NCBI GenBank assembly: GCA_028279405.1
Contig: JANQNU010000036.1
Coordinates: 372,001 to 436,000, forward strand
DNA length: 64,000 nt
Source of the DNA: Phycisphaerae bacterium
GTDB taxonomy: Bacteria > Planctomycetota > Phycisphaerae > UBA1845 > Fen-1342
Reading direction: 5' to 3'
Position numbers and translations under genes: made by a program. This document shows positions 44,626 through 53,205 of the stretch, in pieces (the first letter of the stretch is position 1; the number at the start of each line of letters is the position of its first letter). Below the pieces are notes generated by a model, which saw nothing but the letters and a program-made list of their open reading frames with translations, had not been told where the DNA came from and ran no database searches.

Positions 44626-46227
44626 TCATCGGGCCCGGGACGCCTCTAGCCGTCCGGCCAGGCGCCACCAGGCACACGCCAGCCAGGCCGCCCCCATCAA
44701 CAGCCCGCACCAGCCGACAAGAAGTACACGCCCGAGCAGCACATTGCGGGTGGTATAGTACGCCTTGAACGGGAAGAAATGGACCTGGTGCAGGAGGCGG
44801 ACCGACTCGAGCGGTACCGGCGTCTGGTGCAGTTCCGCGTTCGGGATGGCGGGCGCGGTGGTGCGGATCTCAGGTCGACCCAGCGCGTGCATCGCGATGT
44901 TGTGGAACCGGCAGACGAGCTGCGATTCTGCGGGTCGCCAGACGTACGCGTCGGGCACCAGTCCGTGGCGACGGTCCTGGAAGAACTCGAGCGCATAGCT
45001 GTACACTACCGACGCGATCTGAATTGTCGCACTCAGCAGCGCCAGTCCGATTACCCAGCGGGCAATACGATCCCGCTCGAGCAGCGGCAGCAGCCCGAGC
45101 GAAAGCATCGCTACGCACGACGCAAGGTAACGCACACCCCACGTCAGGTCGCCGGCCCACACTGTAAAGCGCGCGTGCAGCAGCAGTGCAGCACCGGATG
45201 CGAGGAGCACAGTCGTCGCCAACGCGGCATGCTCGCGAAAGAGCCTCGTGACGACGGGGATCGCTGCGAGCAAGATCGGATTGAAGACGAGCAGGCCTTT
45301 TCCTGGGCTCAACAGCATGCTGACGAGGCCATAAGCGAGCGGTGTCTGAAACAGGCTTAGCCCGCCGAGGCGCTCTGCATATACCTGTGCGTATCCCGTC
45401 TCCGCGATGCTCCCGAAGCGCGCATAGTTGTACCCCGCCAGCAGCGCTGCGAGGGGGACGAACCCGGTGAGCAGAGCAACGCCCCAGCGGCGCGCAGCCC
45501 GCGCCCGTTTGTCAGGAGCGCACCGGCGCCAATCGAAGCAGACCGCACTGATCAGAATGGCGCCGGCCGGGAGTGCGGCCGAATATCGAACTGCGATCGC
45601 CGCACCCAGTGCAACACCCGCGAGCCAGCGATAGCGCGTATCGTGGCGCAGCCAGGCGCGCTGAGCCGCCCAAACGCCGACGAGCAGGCCGAGCGCCACC
45701 TGCGATTCGTCGGCGCCACTAATCGTGTGATGCCAGTGCATTGTGGCCAGGCCGGCCAATAGCACGATGCGTCGTGCCGCTCTCTGTGACTGGGCCGCGT
45801 CGATCGCTATTGCATACAGCGCTACGAGGCCAGCCGCGCCCACGGCGGGAAAGAGCATCACCGATGCGAGGAACTGGCCGTACATTGTGGCCGTTCCGGG
45901 CAAGGGAAGCGGCAGCGTCGCGAGCAGCCGACCGCTCCCGACAAACGGAAGCAGAAGCAGCGACTGTGCTGGCGCCCAAATCGGGTAGGCGCGCCCGCAC
46001 CGACCAATCGCGTGGTAATCGACAAGATCAGCATCCGTCGCGAGAGTGGCGTGATCAAGCCAGTATGTCGCGATCTTCCAGCGCATATTGGTATCGGCAG
46101 TAAGGTCGCCGCTGGACGTCGCCGCATACACAAGCCAAAAGAAAACAAAGATTAGAAACGGTTCCCGCGCCCGCCAGTTTGTCCGCGAGGCCGCAGAAAC
46201 CAGCTTCTTCCCTCCCTGCGGTCCCAC
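44626..46227 (-). CDS. GT-C-like polytopic membrane protein
   Basis: A 533-residue membrane protein with about ten or eleven hydrophobic segments. The first loop SSGDLTADTNMRWKIATYWL, after the first helix, has the Asp-rich shape of dolichyl- or polyprenyl-phosphate-dependent GT-C glycosyltransferases (ArnT/PMT-like). RYSAALPAGAILIS and MLLSPGKGLLVFNPILLAAI are typical of bacterial glycosyltransferase-39-like hypothetical proteins. The start is GTG with GGGGAG 6 nt upstream. No sugar-transfer partner is adjacent. The annotation rests on topology and loop shape. Confidence 0.62.
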   Translation of the reverse strand: MGPQGGKKLVSAASRTNWRAREPFLIFVFFWLVYAATSSGDLTADTNMRWKIATYWLDHATLATDADLVDYHAIGRCGRAYPIWAPAQSLLLLPFVGSGRLLATLPLPLPGTATMYGQFLASVMLFPAVGAAGLVALYAIAIDAAQSQRAARRIVLLAGLATMHWHHTISGADESQVALGLLVGVWAAQRAWLRHDTRYRWLAGVALGAAIAVRYSAALPAGAILISAVCFDWRRCAPDKRARAARRWGVALLTGFVPLAALLAGYNYARFGSIAETGYAQVYAERLGGLSLFQTPLAYGLVSMLLSPGKGLLVFNPILLAAIPVVTRLFREHAALATTVLLASGAALLLHARFTVWAGDLTWGVRYLASCVAMLSLGLLPLLERDRIARWVIGLALLSATIQIASVVYSYALEFFQDRRHGLVPDAYVWRPAESQLVCRFHNIAMHALGRPEIRTTAPAIPNAELHQTPVPLESVRLLHQVHFFPFKAYYTTRNVLLGRVLLVGWCGLLMGAAWLACAWWRLAGRLEASRAR

Positions 46228-46541
46228 GAGATGCTCCCCTCACGTCCACCGCCTGGGTGCGTGAACAATGGGCCGCATTGCGCACCCGCCAGCTTCTTCA
46301 TTCAGGCGGCGGTGGGACCGAGTGCCCGACCGAAGAAGTGCTTTCGTTTGGTCACCCTGCTGGAATTATAGCGAGGCGGTTTGGCAGAAAAGCAAGCGCA
46401 CCGGGACCAGAAACTACCTTTTTTCGTTAGAAAGCGTGGAAGACGGTGGTTCAGTCAGCCGACGTCGCGTGCGTTGCGCGACGCGTTCACGCAGCGCTAC
46501 TTTCCGCCTTCCGAGATCGGAAAAGCGTGCCGGTCCGCGGA
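46228..46541. other. Intergenic region between GT-C-like gene and TPR gene
   Basis: About 314 bp, upstream of the GT-C-like gene and downstream of the TPR gene. It contains a minus-strand TATAAT at 46365-46370, a likely -10 for the GT-C-like gene, and an AT-richer patch around it. No gene is supported. Confidence 0.45.
46365..46370 (-). promoter_or_regulatory. -10 element (TATAAT) upstream of the GT-C-like gene
   Basis: A perfect TATAAT on the minus strand, 137 bp before the GTG start. The -35 region (CTTTTC-like) is poor. Confidence 0.4.
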
Positions 46542-47660
46542 CTATTTTCCGCCGCTGGCGGGCATCGTGATGTCGAGAAACTGCTTGCAGTGCTCGTCGC
46601 TCGGGTCGTAGCGCAGTGCCGCCCGAAACGCCTTATGGGCGTCGTCGAACTCCCCGCGCTGGAACTGGAAGAACCCGAGCAAAAACTGAAGGTCGCCGGA
46701 CGGTTTGGCCCCAACGTACTCTTCAAGCGCCTGTACGTGCCGCGTGAAGTCTCGGCTGTTGGCGTAGTGCCGTTCGAGCCGTAGCGGAACAAAGATCAGC
46801 TTCGGTTGCAGCTCCAGTGCACGGCGGATGGCGCGCGCTGCCGCGTCGTAATGGCCGAGTGCCAGGCGGGCCTGCGCCAGATGCACGCGGCTGGCGGGGT
46901 CGCCGTGATTCAGCTCGCTCGCAAGCGTGAACGCCACGACCGACGCCGCGTAGTCGCCACGTCGAAACTGCTCGAGGCCGGAGCGCTGCGCCTTCTCATT
47001 CGCCGACAGCAGCCGTTCTCGTCGGAGTTCCATCTCATTCACGTTGAAGAAGCGTTGTGCTACGTCGATTTCGTACTCCCGTACGGCGATGTAATCCTGA
47101 CCAGGCGAGGACCCGAACGGAGCGCCCTGGCCGAAGCCGGGGCCGTAGCCTGGCGCGAATCCAGGCGCGACACCCGGACCGTACCCATAGCCAGGACCGA
47201 ATGGAGCCGGATGTTGCGGTGGAATCGCCAGTCGGCCCAGAGGCAGCGATGGGTCGTATGGGGGCTCCTCTTCAGCGTCGTCGGACACTTGCGCCGGCTG
47301 TCCTGCAGCCGTCGGCTGCGGGTAAGAGACGGTGTAATCGCCAAGCCGGAAGGACCGCCGCGTCGACGGTTGCGCCGTCAGGATCTCCTCGGCGATCGAG
47401 CGCTCCGAACGGTGTTTCGCTTGCCCGGCAGTGGATTGGGCTGGCGTGGCCGTCAGCGGCCGGGGCCGGCCGACGTACTTCTCGTACGCGGATTGGACGG
47501 GAGCGAGTCCGCCCCGCGATGCGGCCTCGGCGACCTCCAGGACCGGCCACCAGGCCCCGTTGCGGTACACCACAAGCGGCTTCGCATCCGGGTCGGCTGC
47601 CCAGAGCGGGCTCGCGATCACGATCCAGCACCCAACTATCGCCACCAAGGTCCGCCGCAT
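46542..47660 (-). CDS. Exported TPR-repeat protein
   Basis: A 372-residue protein. A signal peptide (RRTLVAIVGCWIVIASPLWA) is followed by a low-complexity Pro/Gly/Tyr-rich section (GYGYGPGVAPGFAPGYGPGF) at about residues 150-180 and then four or more TPR units (GLEQFRRGDYAASVVAFTLA, HLAQARLALGHYDAAARAIR, LLGFFQFQRGEFDDAHKAFR). TPRs are protein-binding scaffolds; this one would act in the periplasm. The ATG at 47660 has GGAGG 8 nt upstream; upstream codons in the longer frame have no signal. Confidence 0.82.
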   Translation of the reverse strand: MRRTLVAIVGCWIVIASPLWAADPDAKPLVVYRNGAWWPVLEVAEAASRGGLAPVQSAYEKYVGRPRPLTATPAQSTAGQAKHRSERSIAEEILTAQPSTRRSFRLGDYTVSYPQPTAAGQPAQVSDDAEEEPPYDPSLPLGRLAIPPQHPAPFGPGYGYGPGVAPGFAPGYGPGFGQGAPFGSSPGQDYIAVREYEIDVAQRFFNVNEMELRRERLLSANEKAQRSGLEQFRRGDYAASVVAFTLASELNHGDPASRVHLAQARLALGHYDAAARAIRRALELQPKLIFVPLRLERHYANSRDFTRHVQALEEYVGAKPSGDLQFLLGFFQFQRGEFDDAHKAFRAALRYDPSDEHCKQFLDITMPASGGK

Positions 47661-47903
47661 GGCCAATCCTCCGCTGTTTGTGGACATTCGATTGTACAAC
47701 GGCCATCCACGCGGGTAGCGAATTTGGCGAATTCCCGCCCCGGATCGTCCATTTTCGACACAATCTGAGCTTGAAGAATGTCCGGGCCCCGCAGTCGGGC
47801 CTGACTGAAGAACCGGACAGCGCCCGGTCGATGAGAACAGAGTCAAGATGCGGGCCATGGGTCCGCTTGTCTGTTGTCGTAGTGGAAATCGCAGGAGGTC
47901 GAG

Positions 47904-47975
47904 ATGTTTTGGGCATTCTTCGCCGCGGTACTGGCCACGCTATTCGGCGGACTATTCGCGTTCGCCGCCCCCTAA
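47904..47975 (+). CDS. 23-residue hydrophobic membrane peptide
   Basis: A very short gene with a strong Shine-Dalgarno (GCAGGAGGTCGAG, AGGAGG at 6-nt spacing) and ATG, encoding a single hydrophobic helix (MFWAFFAAVLATLFGGLFAF plus AAP) and a TAA stop. It sits alone between two convergently placed larger genes. The near-perfect ribosome site and uninterrupted hydrophobic frame argue for expression. It could be a small membrane regulator, a subunit of a membrane complex or a type I toxin; nothing decides between these. Confidence 0.6.
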   Translation: MFWAFFAAVLATLFGGLFAFAAP

Positions 47976-48070
47976 GCTAGCTCGAAACCGCACATCCCCA
48001 TCAGCGCGTTTTCCACGAAACGCGCCCCCGGGCGCAGCCCTGCGGACGGCGCTACGCGCTGAATCCGCGC

Positions 48071-49516
48071 CTAGTCGCCTGTCTTCCGTTTCTTCCGCCC
48101 GTTCTCCCGCTTGCCCTTGGCTCGCGGCGGCCGTTTGCCACTCCGCACGTCCTCCTCGAACGTACGTTTGCGACGAAGGATATGGTGGTAGTGCTGTCCA
48201 AAGCGGTGCGCCTCATCGCGCACCTGCTGTAATAGCCGAAGCGCTTCATGATTCCGAGCAAGCCGGAGCGGTTCGCGCCGGGCCTGCACGTATACCAGCT
48301 CCTCGCGCTTGGCGAGCGACGCGACCATCGGGGGCCGCGCAGCGTGGCCGCGCTCCAATTCGATCGCCTCATACAGCCGTTCGAACGCCTCCAGCGCCGC
48401 GTGTAGTTGGCCAAGCCCGCCATCGATCAACACGACGTCCGGGAACAGCTCCTCCTCATTCGCGGCGTAGCGATACCGCCGTGCGACTACCTCGCGGATC
48501 ATGGCATAGTCATCGATTCCCTCGACGGTCTTGATCTTGAACCGCTTGTAGCCGCTCTTGAACGGACGACCGTCGATGAAGCAGACCAGCGACCCTACCG
48601 AGTCCTCGCCTTGCAACGTCGCAATATCGATCCCCTCGATAATCCTCGGCGTGCGTTCGAGCCCGAGCACGTTGCCCAGCTTTTCCAATCCCACGCTCGG
48701 GTCGATATAGAACACTTCCGGCTGGACGTCCTCATCGACGTCGCCGGAGAGTGAGAGCGATTCGATTGCCTTGATCCGATCACGCAGCACAGCCGCCTCC
48801 TCGAACCGCATCTCGGCCGCGGCGGCTTCCATCTCGGCGTGCAATTGACGCCGAAGCGTGCTTCGTTTCGAGCCCAGAAATCGGCGTAGTCGCTTGATAT
48901 CCTCCGCGTACGCCTCCGGCGAAATCAGGTCCGCACACGGCGCCGTGCACTGATTGATCGCGTGCAGCAAACAAGGCCGGAAGTATCGTCGCTTGGGATC
49001 ATCCGCCAGGATTTCGAGCTCGCACGTCCGGAACTTGAACACCTTCTGTAGCGCCTGGACCGCGTCACGAAGCCCGCCAGCACTCGTAAAAGGGCCGTAC
49101 AGCTTGGTTCCCTTGGCGCGCGGCTGACGCGTGACATACACCCCCGGGAAGTCCTCGCGCGTCGTTATCTCCAGGTATGGAAAAGACTTATCGTCTTTGA
49201 GTCGTTCGTTGAAGGGAGGCTGGGTGTCCTTGATGAGCCGATTTTCGGTCAGCAAGGCGTCGACCTCGGTGTCGCAGTCGAGGAAGTCGATGTCCTGGAC
49301 GAGGGTCGCCATTCGAGCGATTTCGGGGCCCCGGCTGCCGAGCAGGTCGGCGGAGTCCTGGAAGTAGCTGGAGACGCGAGCGCGCAGATCACGGGCCTTT
49401 CCAATGTAAAGCACCCGTCCCTCCCGGTCCTTCATGAGGTACACCCCGGGGGTTTTTGGAAAGTGGCCGATTCTCTCCCGCAGGCGCGAGATCCGTTCGT
49501 CGACAGGATTGGGCAT
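48071..49516 (-). CDS. uvrC: UvrABC excinuclease subunit C, short form without C-terminal HhH
   Basis: A 481-residue UvrC, the dual-incision nuclease of nucleotide excision repair. The N-terminal GIY-YIG nuclease (GVYLMKDREGRVLYIG, residues 24-39), the cysteine cluster CLLHAINQCTAPC, the UvrB-binding UVR helix pair (AEMRFEEAAVLRDRIKAIES) and the RNase H-like nuclease (IEGIDIATLQGED, VVLIDGGLGQ, RDEAHRFGQHYHH) are all present. After HHILRRKRTF the usual tandem helix-hairpin-helix is replaced by a Lys/Arg-rich tail, making it about 120 residues short. The ATG matches the family start; a TATAGT lies just upstream and no Shine-Dalgarno is seen. Confidence 0.92.
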   Translation of the reverse strand: MPNPVDERISRLRERIGHFPKTPGVYLMKDREGRVLYIGKARDLRARVSSYFQDSADLLGSRGPEIARMATLVQDIDFLDCDTEVDALLTENRLIKDTQPPFNERLKDDKSFPYLEITTREDFPGVYVTRQPRAKGTKLYGPFTSAGGLRDAVQALQKVFKFRTCELEILADDPKRRYFRPCLLHAINQCTAPCADLISPEAYAEDIKRLRRFLGSKRSTLRRQLHAEMEAAAAEMRFEEAAVLRDRIKAIESLSLSGDVDEDVQPEVFYIDPSVGLEKLGNVLGLERTPRIIEGIDIATLQGEDSVGSLVCFIDGRPFKSGYKRFKIKTVEGIDDYAMIREVVARRYRYAANEEELFPDVVLIDGGLGQLHAALEAFERLYEAIELERGHAARPPMVASLAKREELVYVQARREPLRLARNHEALRLLQQVRDEAHRFGQHYHHILRRKRTFEEDVRSGKRPPRAKGKRENGRKKRKTGD

Positions 49517-49593
49517 TTCGGGTCTACTATACGCGGGCAGCGTCGCAGGGACAGGTGAACGCCCGGATTTGTCAGTCGTCGTTTCACGACGGC

Positions 49594-49622
49594 TTGAAAA
49601 GTCGCCGGCACTCCGATATGAC
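49594..49622 (+). promoter_or_regulatory. Candidate promoter of the histone-like gene
   Basis: TTGAAA (49594-49599), exactly 17 bp, TATGAC (49617-49622). The predicted transcript starts about 80 nt before the histone-like ATG. Confidence 0.5.
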
Positions 49623-49709
49623 AGGCAGCGTTGGACCGGGTATCTTCTTTCGCAATTGCTTCGAGAACGCAGGTAATTGCGAACCCAATCTCTGCCTGAG
49701 GAGCGGGTC

Positions 49710-49895
49710 ATGCAGGAATACGATCGTTTGCGGGCGTTGGTCGACGAGGTCGCTGAGGATATTCGCAAGGCGGAAGGGGGCAACAAAGCCGCCGGCACGC
49801 GCGTGCGGAAGCTGATGCAGGATATCAAGAATGTGGCCCAGGAGATCCGCAAGAACATCCTCAACATTCGAGACGAAGACAAGCCAAGCTCGTGA
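49710..49895 (+). CDS. Histone H1-like protein (Hc1 family)
   Basis: A 61-residue basic-acidic helical protein. GNKAAGTRVRKLMQDIKNVA followed by QEIRKNIL matches the Hc1-like (chlamydial histone) N-terminal helix-turn-helix domain found widely in Chlamydiae and Planctomycetes. The Lys/Ala-rich DNA-binding tail of full Hc1 is absent, so DNA compaction by this protein is not certain. The ATG at 49710 follows TGAGGAG; a TTG-like earlier start is unlikely. It is divergent from uvrC. Confidence 0.85.
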   Translation: MQEYDRLRALVDEVAEDIRKAEGGNKAAGTRVRKLMQDIKNVAQEIRKNILNIRDEDKPSS

Positions 49896-49967
49896 CACGA
49901 TTCGACTGAATCCTACCCAATTGAAGATCGGCGCCGGTCAACAGCCGGCCCGGCGTGAAAGGTCGCT

Positions 49968-50441
49968 ATGCCGCCTCCGGTGATTCTCGATCCGGCCGGT
50001 CTCGATCTGGACAATGTCGTCGCGGACCAGGAAGAGATCATGCGGTTCAACCCGCAGCGATATGAATTCCTGCTGCTCGACCGTGTCGTGTACTTCGACG
50101 ACGATTCCGGAATCTTTGCCGGATACCACGACATCAAGCCCGATGCGTGGTGGACCCGGGCGCACATTCCGGATCGGCCGCTGTTTCCCGGCGTGCTGAT
50201 GATCGAGTCGGCTGCCCAGCTGAGCAGCTATGCGACGCACCGCGCCGGCTATGGCGGCCGTTTCATCGGCTTTGCCGGCGTGGACGCCGTCAAGTTTCGC
50301 GGAGCGGTCGTTCCGCCTTGTCGGCTCCTGATCGTCGGTCGGGCGACCAAGCTCTCAGCGCGTCGAACCGAGAGTGTCACTCAGGGCTTCGTGGACGGTA
50401 CCATGGTGTTCGAGGCCCAGATTACGGGCATGCCGATCTAA
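49968..50441 (+). CDS. FabZ/FabA-like 3-hydroxyacyl-ACP dehydratase (hotdog fold)
   Basis: A 157-residue hotdog-fold protein. RAHIPDRPLFPGVLMIESAA contains the active-site His66 and Glu80 of FabZ-type dehydratases (HxxGxPxxPGVL..E). RFIGFAGVDAVKFRGAVVPP is the second conserved segment. It would remove water from 3-hydroxyacyl-ACP in fatty-acid elongation, or act on a related thioester. The position of Glu and the N-terminal extension (LDLDNVVADQEEIMRFNPQR) differ from the housekeeping FabZ. The ATG has AAAGG upstream. It is followed after 15 bp by the UvrC-like gene. Confidence 0.87.
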   Translation: MPPPVILDPAGLDLDNVVADQEEIMRFNPQRYEFLLLDRVVYFDDDSGIFAGYHDIKPDAWWTRAHIPDRPLFPGVLMIESAAQLSSYATHRAGYGGRFIGFAGVDAVKFRGAVVPPCRLLIVGRATKLSARRTESVTQGFVDGTMVFEAQITGMPI

Positions 50442-50456
50442 TCCCGAACCCCGCTC

Positions 50457-51635
50457 ATGGTGCATCCGGAGACACTTCACGAGGCGTTGCCGGAGTCGCG
50501 GGCCTGGCCTGCTGCCGTCACGGAAAGCGACCTGGATGGGCTCGGCGCCTATCCTGCGGTCTACCTGCTCGTGGACCAGCGAGACCAGCCGATTCTGCTT
50601 GCCAGCACGCAGAGCTTGCGTCGGGCTGTGAGCGCTCGATTGCTCGAACGACCGGAGGCCTCGGCGCGCGCCGACCTGCGGGCCGTCACCCGCGGGATCC
50701 GTTGGTGCCAGGTCCATTCCCCGTTCGAAGCCCGCTGGTGCTATTACCGTCTCGCTCGTTTATTTTATCCGGACGTTTATCGCAAGCAGGTCGGCTTTGG
50801 CCCGGCGTGGTTTCTCCATGTCGATTCGAGCGCGTCGATCCCCGAGATTCGCGTCACGGAGCGGATTTGGCGTTTGCACGGACAGTTCTTGGGGCCGTTT
50901 CCGACGCGCGCCACGAGTCGGGCGGCACTCGAGGACCTGTGGGACCTGTTTGATCTGTGTCGTTATCCGGAGCAGGTTCGTAAGACGCCGAACGGGCAGC
51001 GGTGCAGCTATGCCGAGATGGGCCGCTGCGACGCGCCGTGTGATGGGAGCGTGCCGCTCTCCTCGTACCGTGATCGCACCGGTTGGGCTTGGCAATTCGC
51101 GGGCGGGGCCGGTTTCCAGGACGGGCCGAATCGATCCGCCGACGCGTGGATCGCGGGCATCGAGACCCGTATGAAGCAGGCTTCGTCGGAAATGGCGTTC
51201 GAGCGGGCGGGACTGCTGAAACGGCAACTCGAGACGGCGCGGCAATGGCGGGCCAAGTACGCCGAGCTGGTGCAGGATGAATCGATGCGGTGGCTCGTGA
51301 TCCTGCCGGTGACGCGTCGCAAGGCCTGGAAGCCGTTCTGGTTCGATCGGGGGGTGCTGGAGGCGGGAGACATCCTGGCGGAGAAAAAAACGCCGACGGG
51401 GGTGCTGGAGTGGCTCGCAGACGTTTGGAGTCGCCCGAGCGCTCGTGTTGCCGACGAGGTGCGGATGGAGCAGACATGGTTGCTGTTCCACCTTCTGAGC
51501 CGGGTCGAGCGGGAGCGTGCGGTCGTCGTTCAGGTCGGAGACGTTGGCACTGCGCCTGACCCCGCTGTACTCGCCGACTTGATCACACAGGCGCGATCGC
51601 GCAAAACCGACCCGTCAGCTCCTGATTCTGTATAG
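50457..51635 (+). CDS. UvrC-like paralogue with degenerate GIY-YIG domain
   Basis: A 392-residue protein that aligns by eye with the UvrC N-terminal half. AYPAVYLLVDQRDQPILLAS stands where UvrC has GVYLMKDREGRVLYIG, so the second GIY-YIG motif (YIG) is lost. A Cys pair MGRCDAPCDG parallels the UvrC cluster, and TRMKQASSEMAFERAGLLKR resembles the UVR helix pair. No RNase H-like domain or HhH follows; the C-terminus (WLVILPVTRRKAWKPFWFDR) is unfamiliar. It is probably catalytically inactive as a nuclease and may bind UvrB or UvrC. No Shine-Dalgarno is clear, and it lies 15 bp after the dehydratase gene. Confidence 0.72.
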   Translation: MVHPETLHEALPESRAWPAAVTESDLDGLGAYPAVYLLVDQRDQPILLASTQSLRRAVSARLLERPEASARADLRAVTRGIRWCQVHSPFEARWCYYRLARLFYPDVYRKQVGFGPAWFLHVDSSASIPEIRVTERIWRLHGQFLGPFPTRATSRAALEDLWDLFDLCRYPEQVRKTPNGQRCSYAEMGRCDAPCDGSVPLSSYRDRTGWAWQFAGGAGFQDGPNRSADAWIAGIETRMKQASSEMAFERAGLLKRQLETARQWRAKYAELVQDESMRWLVILPVTRRKAWKPFWFDRGVLEAGDILAEKKTPTGVLEWLADVWSRPSARVADEVRMEQTWLLFHLLSRVERERAVVVQVGDVGTAPDPAVLADLITQARSRKTDPSAPDSV

Positions 51636-51921
51636 ACGGCGTGTCGCGTCTTTGGGTGCGGTGCCGGGGAATTTCTCGAATGACGTGGACGTCGACCGGC
51701 GTCGTCGATTCGCATTCGACACGGGCTCGCCGGGATCGATAGGCCCTGGCGCATCGTGGCCTAATGGCGTGCGGTGTCCAACGATGGGTTATCGGCGACG
51801 ATCTTCGGGCGGTGATGTCGGCCGTCGACGGAGGGCCAATCGCGGGCCTTACGGAAGTCGTCTCGGGTGATGGCCGATCCTTCTGATAACGAAGCACCGG
51901 ATTCCGCAGGAGGATCATTGG

Positions 51922-53205
51922 ATGGCGACCAAGCGTCTGCAGATCATTCTCGCCGGCCAGGACGCACCGGAGGCCCTGACCAGGGCTGTCCAACGTGTGG
52001 GGGCGCAGGCATCGTACTGGCCGCTCAAGCGGGCGCTGCAGGCCGAGGATCATGCCGCTGCCGACGCGATCGTCATCGTCGTTCCGCGCGATGCGCGCAA
52101 GCAGAGCCACGCGTTGCGGGTCTTGTTCGACCGCATCGCGGAGGATCCCCGCGCCACGCTCGTGCTGAAGCCCGAAGGCGAATGCGTGACCAAGGTCAGT
52201 CATCCGCCCAGCGTTCCCGTCTCGTTCGCGTGCGATCTGGACGACGCAGACCTGGCGGTCCGGCTGCAGACGATGTTCGAGATGCGCAGTTCGTTGCGAA
52301 CGTTGCATCGCGGTGCCGTCGATCGCGGCCGCGAGAAGGCCGAAGTCATGCGGCGCTACCAGAACCAGATGCGGATCGCCCAGCAGGTCCAACGCGAGCT
52401 GATGACGGAGCCGCTGGCGGGCGTCGGTGCCTTGCGGTTCTCGACGGTATCCCGTTCGGTGGACTACGTCTCAGGAGATATTCTCGACGTTGCCCACATC
52501 GACGATGAGCATGTCGGTATCGCGGTCGTCGACGCCACTGGACATGGTTTGCCGGCAGCGTTGCTGACCGTTTTCATCAAGCGCGCCTTGCGTGGCGTTC
52601 GGGAAAACGGAGCTGCGCCGAACTGGTCGCCGGCCGATGTGCTGACGCGTCTGAACGCCGAGCTGTTTGAGGCCGAACTGTCCGACTGCCCCTTCGTCGC
52701 GGCGACCTACGCCGTCGTCAACGTCAACGAAGGGACCGTGCAGCTGGCTCGCGGCGGCGCACCCTACCCAATCATTCGTCGCGCGAACGGATCTCTCGAG
52801 CAAATCCGGACGGACGGCATGGTGGTAGGCGTCGTCCCCGACGCGACGTACGAAGTGGCGACGTTGTCCCTGGAGGCCGACGACGAGTTGGTGCTCTATA
52901 CCGACGGGTTGGATCACATCGCGCTCACCAACGGCGCGCTACCGGCCCCGACGAATGGCGCAACGACCAGCGAGGTAATGGCGGCAACCCTCGGCGATGC
53001 AGACAATGCCTCGACCGCCTTGTTGACCGAAACCGCCACGCTCGATGCCCAAGCCGCACAATCGCCATGGTTTAAGACCCTGCGGGCAGACGGCGGCGCC
53101 GCGGCGCTGGAGTACGCTGCAGCGCGATTCGATACGCTTCGGCGAATGGGAAGCGAAGTGGATGACCTGACGCTCGTTGCGGCGCGGTTCCGGCCCGCGG
53201 GCTAG
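51922..53205 (+). CDS. SpoIIE/RsbU-type PP2C serine phosphatase
   Basis: A 427-residue regulatory phosphatase. The N-terminal 110 residues (IILAGQDAPEALTRAVQRVG, ADAIVIVVPRDAR) look like a degenerate receiver domain without the phosphoacceptor context. A helical linker (YQNQMRIAQQVQRELM) follows, and then the PP2C core with VSGDILDVAHID, VDATGHGLPAAL and LYTDGLDHIAL. Such proteins dephosphorylate anti-sigma-factor antagonists. No partner STAS or anti-sigma gene is adjacent. The ATG has AGGAGG at 8-nt spacing. Its stop overlaps the convergent coiled-coil gene's stop in a shared CTAG. Confidence 0.87.
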   Translation: MATKRLQIILAGQDAPEALTRAVQRVGAQASYWPLKRALQAEDHAAADAIVIVVPRDARKQSHALRVLFDRIAEDPRATLVLKPEGECVTKVSHPPSVPVSFACDLDDADLAVRLQTMFEMRSSLRTLHRGAVDRGREKAEVMRRYQNQMRIAQQVQRELMTEPLAGVGALRFSTVSRSVDYVSGDILDVAHIDDEHVGIAVVDATGHGLPAALLTVFIKRALRGVRENGAAPNWSPADVLTRLNAELFEAELSDCPFVAATYAVVNVNEGTVQLARGGAPYPIIRRANGSLEQIRTDGMVVGVVPDATYEVATLSLEADDELVLYTDGLDHIALTNGALPAPTNGATTSEVMAATLGDADNASTALLTETATLDAQAAQSPWFKTLRADGGAAALEYAAARFDTLRRMGSEVDDLTLVAARFRPAG

